From Sipunculus nudus (Eukaryota > Annelida > Sipuncula > Golfingiida > Sipunculidae), in contig CM049317.1 in the NCBI GenBank assembly GCA_026874595.1, positions 31,856,901-31,920,900 on the forward strand: a DNA stretch of 64,000 nucleotides, written 5' to 3'. The notes beneath the pieces were generated by a model. That model had not been told where the DNA came from and searched no databases. It saw nothing but the letters and a program-made list of their open reading frames with translations. Shown here piece by piece: positions 34,880 through 46,599 of the stretch. Position 1 is the stretch's first letter; the number at the start of each line of letters is the position of its first letter. A program made the translations under genes and the position numbers.

Positions 34880-36060
34880 AGACACATTTCAACCTTACAC
34901 ACATCAGGTCTCGAAAAATGTTAACGTCGAACACAACAGGTGTTAAGACGCATGTTAAACTCGCACACATAAGGTGTCAAGACATGTTGCGCGCACACAG
35001 AGGATTTATCTATACACCTATTAACCTCACTTACAAAATATGTCAAGACACATATCATGCATCTACAAATAAGCTCTCACGACGTATAACATGCATCTAC
35101 TGTCGAGACAGATATTTACCTCACATATCATGTATCAGGATTTATATGAACCCCACACGCATCAGGAGTCAAGACACGTATTTCTCAAGCAAAAAAAGTT
35201 TCAAACTATGCTAAACTCAAATTCATAAGGTATCAAGGCATATTTGAAACCCACACGTAAATTACACACAACAGGTGTCAAGACACATTAACCCTCCATC
35301 AAGGTATATGTTGCCCTTCTACAGATTAGCTGTCAAGGCACATGTTAGCTTTACACTCATCAGCTGCCAAGACACATTTACCTCCAACATATCACTTGTA
35401 AAGACACATGACAACATCACACAGAGGGGTAAGAGACGTAACCCTCCCACATATCAGCTCTCAAGTCTTGTTAACTTCATACATATCAACTGTGAAGACG
35501 CATGTTAACTTTACACCCATCAGGGTTCTAGACACGTTTCCACGAAATGCATCGTCTCAAGTTGTCAAGACATGTCAACCTCACATCCGTCATGTATCAA
35601 GGCATATTTGAACCAAACACGTACAAAGACATAAAAAACCTCACACAACAGATGTCATACCATAAACCTATTATCTAGGCATATGCAACCCCCCCCCCCC
35701 CCCCCCTCCAGATCAGCTGTCAAGGCACATGTTAGCCTAACATTCAGCTGTCAAGACAGGTAATAAAGACTGGTTTTACCCACACACACACATCAGGTGA
35801 CGTTTGCTAACCATACATGCTTCAGGTTTGACACATGGATACTTCTCACATATCAGGTTCAAAGAAATGGTAACCTCTTACACATTAAGTGACAAGACAC
35901 ACTTTAACTTCCTACACATCATGTGTCAAGGCATTAAGTGACCTCCGAATTGACAGGTGTCAAGATTCGTATTGCCTTTCCGTACATCAGCTGTCAAGAC
36001 ACATGCTAACCCCCCCCCCCCCCCCGATTCAGATGTCAAGACACATATTGACATACGATT
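34880..36060. repeat. Degenerate minisatellite, about 33-bp unit, copy A
   Basis: About thirty or more imperfect units follow the pattern TCAAGACACATGTTAACCTC plus CACACATCAGGTG. Unit lengths vary from about 25 to 45 bases. Two expanded C-runs (about 35690-35706 and 36010-36025) lie where units normally have AACCC. The apparent ORFs of 67-98 codons here are by-products of the repeat. Confidence 0.85.
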
Positions 36061-37777
36061 TGTTCCTGCTTATGTTCTTGTGTGTAATAGTGTGTTTATA
36101 AATAGGCGTTTATAAAAACACCTGTGAAATGAAGACGCATTCTTTTTTTGGGGGACGAAAAACAATGAGAATAGACTATATTACAAAGCTCTGTGGGTTG
36201 TCCCAAAGTAAGTACATGAATGACTGTTCTGGTGAGTTTCGGATCAGCTGTAACCACACAGAAGGAAATTATTTTATAAATTCATCTAAAATACTTCCTC
36301 TAACATTGACCTTTGCCCACCCTTATCTCAAGAAATCGCCACACATGTATTCAGAAATCACACTGGCACGCATAAAACATAGATCAACAACACAGCAAAC
36401 GGCACTGTATAATTGCGGAGAGTAGTTAATTCACCACGAATCCCCAGTTGGACCAGGAGGCATAAACCATCCTGTAATGTAGGTTGCGCTTAATATCTTG
36501 CGCTAAAAATATTTTTCAAAGGGTGATATTCAAGGTGCCTAATTCCTACCCTTTGAAAAAGAATATATATGATTCTTGGCTTCCTCTTTCTATATATTAA
36601 TGATCTAAGGGTAGGTTTGGTTGAGTAAAGTTCTGATTAGGCCTCCGTAAAGGGTGTGTGATTTGTTTATCAACAACATGTTTGCAAACACAGCAATGTT
36701 GACAAACGGAAAAAAATGTGATCTAAGCAGGTAGGTTGCATATATGCTGAAGAAGAAAGGTCACTAGTTGTAAAACGCCGATTACAAAGCTCTTGCTTAT
36801 CTGACTTGCTCCAAGGTGCCCTTGCTGAATGTGTTGTGATAATTTTGCCGGACCCCCACATATCATAAACACGTTGGTATAAACAAAACAGACTGCCTGC
36901 GGTTATATCCACGTTTTCTGGCCTATTTTTATGAAAGCTCCAAGGGATTGCCTTAAGTTTATAACGGTCAGATAGTTGATTGGGCCCCTTTATAAAAGAC
37001 AGGTTATTCATTAGTCCCGATTAAAATTGACTTCCTGCAAGCAAAGTGTAACGCATAACTGCATATACATATATATATGATTTCATTTCATTGGTAATAT
37101 TTAGTGGTTTATCATTTATGACCTGACCATCGCCAGCCTGACCCCAAAAGGTTCACTTTTTTACGTAACGCTGCATCTTTAGCAATATGGCGTTGTAAAA
37201 AAAAACCTCTGGTCCTTAAGATTTAATGATCATCAGAAATTGCAAAATGAACATTTTTGTATATAAAAAAATATAATCTTATGATTGCTTGTCATGTATA
37301 TAATGTCACAAAAGTACGTTTCTGTCGTAATAGGGTACCAGTTGGGCTAAAATAGCATTTTATTTCAGATGTCAACTCCTAGTGGAGTTCAAACAGGAGA
37401 GCGTGACGGCTCGGCGATTAACAGCAGCGTATCAATTGTTTATTGATTAACCATTCATTTGCCGTGCTAGGCACATGGTTGTTTGACAGGTGTGCGGAGA
37501 CATGCGCTTATCTTTATCAAGGGCACTTGATAATTGGCACTGATTTTTAAAAACACTGTACTCCTTACCCAGAAGCAAAATGTACATCGTCCTCCTTCAG
37601 TTGCCCGAATAATGTTTATGTCACTGCCCCAAATTATGTAATTATCAAGCGATACTTGTCTTTGCGTCTAGTATATGCAAAAAAATATGAATATACCGCA
37701 TGTTTTTTTCAGTAATATTTCTTTTATTCGCTTCAAATAAACAACATCAATATATGTAACGAGAGCAACAAAATGTT

Positions 37778-37796
37778 TTTTCAATTTTTCTTGAAA

Positions 37797-37863
<67 letters not shown>

Positions 37864-38117
37864 TATATTCATTAAATCTCATCTCAGAGAAAACATGTTC
37901 AAACACTGATAATTAATGGCAGGTTGCAATAATTATTTTTAATCATGTTTAAATGATTGTTATGTATACTAATTGGTTTACTTTGAGTTTGATATATTGC
38001 TTTTATGGTAAATATTATTTCACATTTCTAGTATAGGTGTTCACAATAATTTAAATGAGATGCTCTTTTCAGAAGTGTTTAAATCTATTCAGATTGTGAG
38101 AGCTATTTGCCAGTGCT
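37778..38117 (+). repeat. Dispersed repeat with internal (TA)n, copy 2
   Basis: Near-identical to 29519-29877 in the same orientation, with a TA tract at 37799-37869. It begins within about 5 bases of the right border of duplicated segment copy A. Confidence 0.85.
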
Positions 38118-38901
38118 GATAAAAAGAAATATATGTAAAATAGTCAAATGTCATGTGTTATTTGTTATATGAACAATTTGAAGAAATATATATACTCTAA
38201 ATATGTGATAGTTATATATGATCATCATGTAATAAATGTTCACCAGCTTTTAGGTAATAAATTCACAGATGAGCATCTGCACACTATTCTGAAATATGAA
38301 TAATTTATTAATATATACTATGAATGTTACCAAAATATCAATAGGCTAATCACTTGAAAATAATTGAACAAGCATAGTGTACTTCTGACTATGATGTCAC
38401 CATTTTGACCAACAATCCTTATCAAAGCTTATCAAAACCATTTTAATTAAGCAGTTGAGACCTACAACCTACAAAGCATAAACTCACTACTGACTCAGTG
38501 TGTTTAGTTAATGAGTACATAAATAGTACTTAAATATTAAATAGTAAATAAATAGTAGTAATATTTGGCCATAGCTATGAGTTTAAGTTAACTTACCAAT
38601 ACCAGTTACTCATATTTCATGTTTGTAATATAATTTAATCTAACTGGTTATATATAAATAATATAATCAATATCTAAGCAATAGTTATGTACATGTATAT
38701 ATTAATAATTGAAAACTAGATTATAAAAATATATACATATACCTATACTAGTAAAATTTAAGCTGCAAATATGCCTTTTATTCATTTTATCTATTACAGC
38801 TTCATTAAAATAGGACAGGGTGTCCAACATGGCATTCGATCATGAGGATTCATTCAAATGCCCTTTTATACCTAACAAAACTGAGAAAGATATTAACTGA
38901 T
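38118..38901. other. No gene recognised
   Basis: AT-rich sequence between a dispersed repeat and the inverted palindrome cluster, with no coding signal. Confidence 0.5.
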
Positions 38902-39037
38902 GGTTAAGTTGATCATTTCATTAAATGGCCAAGCAGAATTTAGTGATTTTGCCCCTTTGATGAATGAAGCATAGTGGTTGCCTATTACATGAAATGAGCA
39001 AAATAACGGTTTTGAAATTTCACATTTGGTGCGTTAC
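38902..39037 (-). repeat. Palindrome cluster, copy 2, inverted
   Basis: The reverse complement aligns with 29036-29200: AATGTGAAATT, CGTTATTTT, CATTTCATGTAATAGGCAACC, AAAATCACTAAATTCTGCTT. It is an older, shorter relative of the 29036 cluster. Confidence 0.7.
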
Positions 39038-39047
39038 ATATGTATAT

Positions 39048-40968
39048 GTCGAGCAAGCCAAGATTAAAATTTTATCTTGGCTGGTCCAGTATACGATCCT
39101 GTGGGGAAGACATCAGGATTGAAATCTGGTCTGAACTGATTTTAAACTGGGCCAGCCCAAAATGCAATTTTGATCTTGCCCCCTCAAGTTTACAATCCTG
39201 TTGTGGACGGATTTTAAACTGGGCCAGCCAAATCAGATGCTTATCTTATCCTAGGCTAGCTTGATTTTATTATCTTAAATACGATAATAAGTCAATATTA
39301 ATGCTAGATATACCCGTGTGAAGAGCACAAAGCACAAAATAAAAAAGATCATTTAAAGTATTATATTGACCAAACAAATCTAGATAACAAATATAATGTA
39401 AACGTGCTTCTTTGTTGTTTTTTTTTTCTATCCTTCAAGCATGCAAGTTCACACCAACTACACTCAAACCAACTATCAAAATTACAGTTTTATGTATCAA
39501 AATGTTATGAGACATCTACTCAACTTAACCAAATACTCTGATATCTGTTCTGAAAATCCAAAATACAAATGCAATATTTTAAATATATGGATGCATATTT
39601 AAATGCCAGTTTTATTTTATTTTTTTTTAGTTAACAACAGTGATTTATCAGCCTTAAAAAAGCCTGTGGAAAACCACAGTTAAGACAAAATATGATGGTT
39701 GCCATTTGGGGTCTCAAAAGTAGAGGTGAACATGCGTGAAAATAACATTTATCATTTTATTTCAGAATGAAAAAGCTTAAATCCACAGGTAAGCAGTACG
39801 GTGACAAACATGGTGGGGGTTTTAACTTTGTTAATAACAAAAAAAAAAAAACTAAACTCATACCTGATAACTAACTAAATGAAATGTAGTTAAATAATGT
39901 AATAAAAATAATCTCTACCTTCATAGTTAAAATGCTCAGTTGGCGAAAGTTGTTCCGACTGTCCTATCTAAGTACATTATGTTCTGCTTAATAATACCCA
40001 CAAATTAGCCAATCTTAATCTAATGTATGTTCACTAGATATATATTTTCTGTATACTACGCTTAAATCACCTTAATTCATTGGCTTCAGTTCAGGTTTCC
40101 AAATAGATTTTTTTTCAAGGGCCTTCCTTCCTGAATATTTAGGTATAAATAAGTTCTAAGGTCAACGTTGTATTTTGTGCAGAATTTTTAATGGGTGGCT
40201 GGACATAAAGATGACAGACCAAAGACTCAAACCTTCCATAAATGATAATTTCTTTAAAAATTCTGAAATTACAGATCATGGATCACAAGCTTAGAGTGAT
40301 ATTTATTTAATATATTTTAATATTTACTGATTAAATTTTGTTTTGATTTGTTGGTTAATGCAATTGTTCTGCAAGCTATAATATATGTAGTTTACAAATG
40401 TTCACTATCACTGTTTAAGATGATTATTTTATCAATTATAAATAAGTCATTTCACATAAGAGGTAAAATTACAACATAAATAAAACTTAAGTCCAACCAA
40501 TGGCATTTTCTAAGAATATGAAATAGATTTATAAATTATTAATTATTCTGGACTTACAATATTTTGCAATTTTTTTAATTGATTAAATGACAGCTAGGTA
40601 ACAATGGTATAACGGAAGGCAGCCTAGAAATAGATCATGATTCTGATCCGGGCTGGCCCAGTTTAAAATCAGTCGACCAGAGGGTGGTAATCTTGACTGG
40701 CTAAAATCAATATTTTAATCTGTGTCAGACCAGTTTTTTTTTTTTTTCCAACCAGACCAGAATTTAATCGTGAAGTCTTCACTACAGAATTGTAATTTGG
40801 ACCGGCCAAGACCAAAATTTCAATCTGAGCTGGCCCATTTTGAAACAGGACCAGATTTCAATTCTGAACTTTTCACCAAGAGATTGAAAGCTGGACCGGC
40901 CCAGATCAAAATTTTAATATGGGCCGGCCCAGTTTTAAATTGGACCAGATTTTGATCTGGGCCTCGAC
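39048..40968. mobile_element. Foldback-type element with long sub-repeated terminal inverted repeats
   Basis: The left arm (39048-39255) and the reverse complement of the right arm (40610-40968) align in order: GTCGAG, CCA(A/G)AT(T/C)AAAATTTT, GGCTGGTCCAG or GGCCGGTCCAG, GAAATCTGGTCTG, TTTTAAACTGGGCCAGCC, CTAGGCT(A/G)(G)C. The arms are built of short sub-units around GGGCCGGCCCAG and ATCAAAATTTT, and the right arm has more units. The 1.35-kb interior shows no coding capacity. The layout suits a non-autonomous foldback DNA transposon. A target-site duplication was not identified. Confidence 0.65.
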
Positions 40969-41237
40969 ACACACAAACACACACACGCATATATATATAT
41001 ATATATATACATATATAGGATAAAATAAAGAGTGACGCCTTTAAGATAGACTAACATGTTTATTAACACATGAGCTTTCGAAACACACAGGCTTCTTTGT
41101 CAGGTTGTAATTAAGTGGGAACAAGTCGACAGATCTTATATATGATGGAACGACACTGGATAGAGTCCATAATGCCAGAAACAGTGTATCCACATTCTGA
41201 TTAGATTTTAAGTAATATTATAACCATGATGCCCGTA
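40969..41237. other. Short intergenic stretch with CA/TA microsatellite and possible retroelement 3' end
   Basis: A CACACA plus TA tract (40966-41009) is followed by sequence whose minus strand reads AACCTGACAAAGAAGCCTGT, TTTCGAAAGC, then GTTAGTCT. This is reminiscent of retroelement 3' ends, but the identification is not secure. Confidence 0.3.
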
Positions 41238-42236
41238 AGTACCGGACGGACTTCGCTTTTTACCTGCCGAGGATACTTGGCTCTAACAAATGCTAGAACG
41301 ACAGGCGGCAAAGCATAGTGTGTATTCTCACGCTGAAGTAAACGGCAAAACAACATATCCTTCTAACGTGGAGGTCGGTATGCAGTCATCCCAAGATTCA
41401 TAGTCGCTACCCATCAATTTTTTACTAAACATGGTTTGGCCCGATGAGATTTGTTGAGTTCATTCAACATCTGCAGGTTTTCAAATGGCATTCGAGATCG
41501 GCACTTCGTAGTTTCATTTGTTATTATTTACGTAATATTTGGTTGTAGCGATGTTGACAGTATGAATATCGTAGACGTAATGGTCATGATATGAAGTAGC
41601 ATATTATGAAATAATTTTGTGTATCTTTCGATAGGCTAAGGATATGGCAGAAATCACATTATTTCTTATAATGTTTTGTTTCAACGTAATATACACGACA
41701 AATAACAGAAACGAGAATTATATTTTAACCCGATACTAACAGATAATTCACAGCCACGTATGTGTTTGCACACTGCTCTCCAACGCTTATCAGTTGTATA
41801 TATGCTCAACTAATTAGATTGGGCGATCAAACGTCGAGTGTCAACTCTGGCCGCCCCGTGCATTACTTAACCAGTTGCTCTTTGCTTTTGGCCGACTAAC
41901 CCAGGTGAGGGCAGGGGGTAAAGTTATTTGGCAGGCCTGTTGTAGGGCTGGAGTTAGTTTTCAAACCTCCTGTCAAAACATCGTACTGAAAAGAAACCAT
42001 CTTTTCCCACAAAATTGCAACCGGCCACCCAAAACGTGCTCAAGTGCATTAGATGGCTATTCATACATCTATATATATGTGATCTATGCCGCACATCATA
42101 TAAAGCCATTAGATCTCCCTGCAGCATGCAAAAGTCGCCGTGCCGACACGTGTAGTGGGTCAGACTATGACGTCACTACCGTGACGTGACTTCGCTGGTT
42201 TCTATAAATGTATGCAAATACACAGAGAGGTTTGGG

Positions 42237-42310
42237 ATCTGGCACGGCCATGAGGTTAAGGCAGCCTCACCGGAAATCGGAAGATCATGGGTTCGAACCC
42301 CACGGCCAGT
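42237..42310 (+). ncRNA. tRNA-like sequence (SINE head or tRNA relic), copy B
   Basis: This is the counterpart of 34014-34087, with D-arm GGCCATGAGGTTAAGGC and box B GGGTTCGAACCCC. The GGCC...GGC D-stem is more tRNA-like than in copy A, but the T-stem has lost a pair (ATGGG against CCCAC). Confidence 0.55.
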
Positions 42311-42781
42311 GAACCGACTTTTCTGTGTATACCCTTTCCAACTATAAACAATGAACCAGCACTGCTATTCATACAATTATATATATAATATACGCCGCAT
42401 CACTAGTAATAAACGAGACATCTATAATCAGCTTCATAGATAAAAAAATCCCCTGTCAAATTTTGTGTAAACAGGGGTCAGATGTCACACAAAATCGGCA
42501 GCATCCCTAGAAGACTACATGTGAGTCAATAACACAAATCTATATATACACGACAAGACCATGTAAGAAGGCTTCCCCCTTTGTGGTTACTGTGTAGATA
42601 CCCTGCCACTTTTTACTTCTCAGTTGTCAATGAGTAATTGGTTATGTGTACCTGATTTATTATTTAAAAAACGTACCTGTTTAGAAAAAAGATTGCCGGC
42701 CGATGTTGTTTGAGAGGATTATATTGATTCAAAGCTAATTTAGTTTAGCTGCCTTATAAAATATATCATATTCTGATTAGA

Positions 42782-42792
42782 ATATATATATA

Positions 42793-42849
<57 letters not shown>
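42782..42849. repeat. (TA)n microsatellite, copy B
   Basis: Counterpart of 34579-34645, with one TTTA interruption. Confidence 0.95.
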
Positions 42850-42852
<3 letters not shown>

Positions 42853-42925
42853 AAAGCCAGCCGGGATCCGAACTTGGGTAAAAAGTCGAGCTTGTAACCA
42901 TTCGACTGTGCATATTTCATTGGAC
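42850..42925 (-). mobile_element. tRNA-derived SINE head, truncated, copy B
   Basis: It has the same box A and box B words as 34646-34770, but about 40 bases of the body next to the (TA)n tract are missing, so the head abuts the microsatellite directly. Confidence 0.5.
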
Positions 42926-43030
42926 TATTTAGGCATATATATAGCGAGAGACTCTTGCATTAGCGGAGTGCCGTTTATGATTGGCATAAAAAAATCAAAA
43001 TTACTTAGAATCATGATAACGCCTTAAAAG

Positions 43031-44160
43031 TTTCAAGACACATTTCAACCTTACACACATCAGGTCTCAAATATGTTAACGTCGAACACAACAGGTGTTA
43101 AGACGCATGTTAAACTCGCACACATAAGGTGTCAAGACATGTTACGCGCACAGAGATGATTTATCTAGACACCTATTAACCTCACATACAAAATATGTCA
43201 AGACACATATCATGGATCTACAAATAAGCTCCCACGACGTATAACATGCATCTACTGTCGAGTCAGATATTTACCTCATGTATCATGTATCAGGACTTAT
43301 GTATACCCCACATGCATCAGGAGTCAAGACACGTTTTTCTCAAGCAAAAAGTTTCAGACTATGCGTACCTCAAATTCATCAGGTATCAAGGCATATTTGA
43401 AACCCACAAGTAAATTACACACAACAGGTGTCAAGACACATTAACCCTCCATCAAGGAATATGCTGCCCTTCTACAGATTAGCTGTCAAGGCACATGTTA
43501 GCTTTACTCTCATCAGCTGCCAAGACACATTTACCTCCAACATATCACTTGAAAAGACGCATGACAACATCACAGAGAGGGGTTCAGAGACGTAACCCTC
43601 CCACATATCAGCTCTCAAGTCTTGTTAACTTCATACATATCAACTGTGAAGACGCATGTTAACTTCACACTCATCAGGGTTCTAGATATGTTTCCCCGAA
43701 ATGCATCGAGTGTCAAGTTGTCAAGACATGTCAACCTCACATCCGTCATGTATCAAGGCATATTTGAACCAAGCACGTATAAAGACATAAAAAAACACAC
43801 AACAGATGTTCTACCATAAGCCTCCTATCTAAGCATATGCCCCCCCCCCCTCCAGACCAGGGGTCAAGGCACATGTTAGCCTATCAAGCAAAAGTTTACC
43901 CACACACACACATCAGGTGACGTTTGCTAACCATACATGCTTAAGTTTGACACATGGATACTTCTCACATATCAGGTTCAAAGAAATGGTAACCTCTTAC
44001 ACATTAAGTGACAAGACACACTTTAACTTCCCACACATCATGTGTCAAGGCATAAAGTGACCTGCGAATTGACAGGTGTCAAGATTCGTATTGCCTTTCC
44101 GTACATCAGCTGTCAAGACACATGCTAACCCCCGACAATTCAGATGTCAAAACATATTGA
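43031..44160. repeat. Degenerate minisatellite, copy B
   Basis: The same unit order as copy A is preserved, so the array was duplicated as part of the 4.5-kb segment and was not re-amplified. The first C-run is shorter here (about 43839-43850), and the second has shrunk to AACCCCCGACAATT. Confidence 0.85.
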
Positions 44161-45799
44161 CATACGATTTGTTCCTGCTTATGTTCTTGTGTGTAATAGT
44201 GTGTGTATAAATAGGCGTTTATAAAAACACCTGTGAAATGAAGACGCATTCTTTTTGGGGGGACGAAATACGATGAGAATGGACTATAACACAAGGCTCT
44301 GTGGGGTTGTCCCGATGTATGTATATCAATGACCGTTCTGGTGAGTTTCGGATCAGCTGTAACCACACAGAAGGAAATTATTATATAAATTCACCTAAAA
44401 TACTTCCTCTAACATTGACCTTTGCCCACCCTTATCTCAATAAATCGCCACACATTTATTCAGACATCACACTGGCACGCATAAAACATAGATCAACAAC
44501 ACAGCAAACGGCACTGTATAATTGCGGAGAGCAATTTATTCACCACGAATCCCAATTGGACCTGGAGGCATAAACCATCCTGTGATGTTGGTTCCGCTTA
44601 ATATCTTGCGCTAAAAATATTTTTCAAAGGGTGATATTCAAGGTGCCTGATTCCTACCCTTTGAAAAAGAATTTATATGATTCCTGGCTTCCTCTGTGTA
44701 TAAATTAATGATCTAGGGGCAAGTTTGGTTGAGTAAAGTTCTTATAAGGCCTCAGTAAAGGATGTGTGATTTGTTTATCAACAACATGTTTGTAAAAACA
44801 GCAATGTTGACAAAAGGGGAAAAAATTGTAACCTCAGCAGGTAGGTTGCATATATGCAGAAGTAGAAAGGTCACTAGTTGTAAAACGTCGATTACGAAGC
44901 TCTTGCTTATCTGACTTGCTGCAAGGTGGCCTTGTTGATTGTGTTGGGATTATTTTTCCGGCCCCCCACATATCATAAACACGTTGGTATAAACAAAACA
45001 GACTACCTGCGGTTATATCCACGTTTTCTGGCCTATTTTTATGAAAGCCCTAAGGGATTGCCTTAAGTTTATAACGGTCAGAGAGTTGATTGGGCATCTT
45101 TCTTAAAGACGGATGTTATTCATTAGTCCCGATTAAAATTGACTTCCTGCAAGCAAAGTGTAACGCATAACTGCACATACATACAGATATATATAAAATT
45201 ATATATATATATATGATTTCATTTCATTGGTAATATTTAGTGGTTTATTTAGTGGTATAATGTCACAAAAGTACGTTTATGTCGTAATACGGTATCAGTT
45301 GGGCTAAAATAGCATTTTATTTCAGTTGTCAACTCCTAGTGGAGTTCAAACAGGAGCGCGAGACGGCTCGGCGATAAACAGCAGCGTATCAATTGTTTAT
45401 TGGTTAACCATTCATTTGCCGTGCTAAGCACATTGTTGATTGACAGGTGTGCGGAGACATGCGCTTATCTTTATCAAGGGCACTTGATAATTGGCACTGA
45501 TTTTTAAAAACACTTCCCACTGTACTCCTTACCCAGAAGCAAAATGTACATCGTCCTCCTTCAGTTGCCCGAATAATGTTTATGTCACTGCCCCAAATTA
45601 TGTAATTATCAACCGATATTTGTCTTTGCGTCCAGTATATGCAAAAATATGAATTTACCGCATGTTATTTCAGTAATATTTCTTTTATTCGCTTCAAATA
45701 TACAACAACAACATATGTAACGAGAGCAACAAAAATACAAGCAAATGACATAATTACAAACACGTGAAATAAAACATGTATAAAGAGGACGGGGATCAG

Positions 45800-46545
45800 G
45801 CACTAGTATTCTAAATCAGCTTATTAATTTCTTTCCATCTCATATCCCAAAAGGTTCTCTTTCCAACCCTTTCTCTAATATTCATTTGCATTTCTATAGT
45901 AGCTTTGATACATTCTATACATTCTAAAGTCCGTACTTTCTTTTGTTTTATTTAAAAGCCCGATATGTAATAAAGGACTATCAGTATAAAATGTCCTGCC
46001 CCAACTATTCATGTTTTAATAATTATATATTACAAGTTTCTTGTTAGGTTTCCTATGTCGGGGAATGCTTTTTTCAAAATACAAAACATTTCATTCCATA
46101 AAACTTTAACTGCTTGACATTCATAAATGTATGTTCTAACCTATTTACACTGCTACAATATTCACATTTATCATCTTAATTCAGATTATATTTAAACAAG
46201 ATATCATTAGTCGGCAAAGTTCTGTGTAATAATTTGAAATGAAAGTATAACAACTTGCTGTCTCGTAATATTTGACGAGAGTGTGTAATCCATAACATCT
46301 TCTGCACTTATATCATGTAGTTCTCTCCACTTATTTATGCTACTTGGAGGTTCTTTAATCTTAGCTGTGATTATGTCATTATAAAACCTATATTTCAGAT
46401 TCTATTTCAGTAATATTAACCTTCCTATACCTTATAACATTTTCTCCCAGGCTTTATCATTATATCGTCAGAACCAATCCCGAATACATAGTTGCTCCTT
46501 ATAGAATAGATTCTACCTTCAAACTAGAGGCATATGGGTCGAAGA
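45800..46545 (-). mobile_element. L1/Tx1-like LINE ORF2, C-terminal fragment
   Basis: The minus strand translates, with interruptions, to KLLYFHFKLLHRTLPTND, ILFKYNLN, DDKCEYCSSVNRLEHTF and a hydrophobic FYGMKCFVF. This is the layout of the post-RT region of L1/Tx1 ORF2, with a FK-LH motif, then C-x-x-C and H-T-F. The same region of the larger LINE at about 13400-13560 reads REFQFKIIHNYLPVN and CSYCNFYDET, so the two are relatives. It is truncated on both sides and not functional. Confidence 0.65.
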
Positions 46546-46599
46546 AAAAAGTAGAATGAAAGAAGGCACATTTGGCTATTTGAAGGAGAGAGAGTCACA

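Larger units (their letters stand above)
33213..37773 (+). repeat. 4.5-kb duplicated segment, copy A
   Basis: The same sequence order is present at 41238-45734 in direct orientation, about 8.0 kb away. Copy A starts at TAAGTCCCGGACGGACTTCG and ends at TAACGAGAGCAACAAAA. It contains a tRNA-like sequence, a second minus-strand tRNA-like SINE with a (TA)n tail, a long minisatellite, and unique AT-rich DNA. Copy A lacks about 170 bp present in copy B near the left end and has about 190 bp (about 37110-37300) absent from B. No open frame is preserved between copies, so this is non-coding DNA or an unidentified mobile element. Confidence 0.9.
41238..45734 (+). repeat. 4.5-kb duplicated segment, copy B
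   Basis: Copy B is the partner of 33213-37773, with small substitutions, microsatellite-length differences and a few indels. Relative to copy A, an extra stretch at about 41277-41447 follows the initial shared 40 bases, and a 40-bp stretch is present at about 42191-42230. The two copies are separated by 3.46 kb containing other repeats. Either end could be a transposon terminus, but I see no shared terminal inverted repeat or target-site duplication. Confidence 0.9.

Noticed and set aside
35408-35611. ORFs of 66-98 codons across the minisatellite in both duplicated copies
   Set aside because: The frames are not conserved between copies A and B and follow the repeat unit, so they are by-products.
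35690-36025. CRISPR-like array in the 34880-36060 repeats
   Set aside because: Units are degenerate, variable in length and without unique spacers, in eukaryotic DNA. It is a minisatellite.
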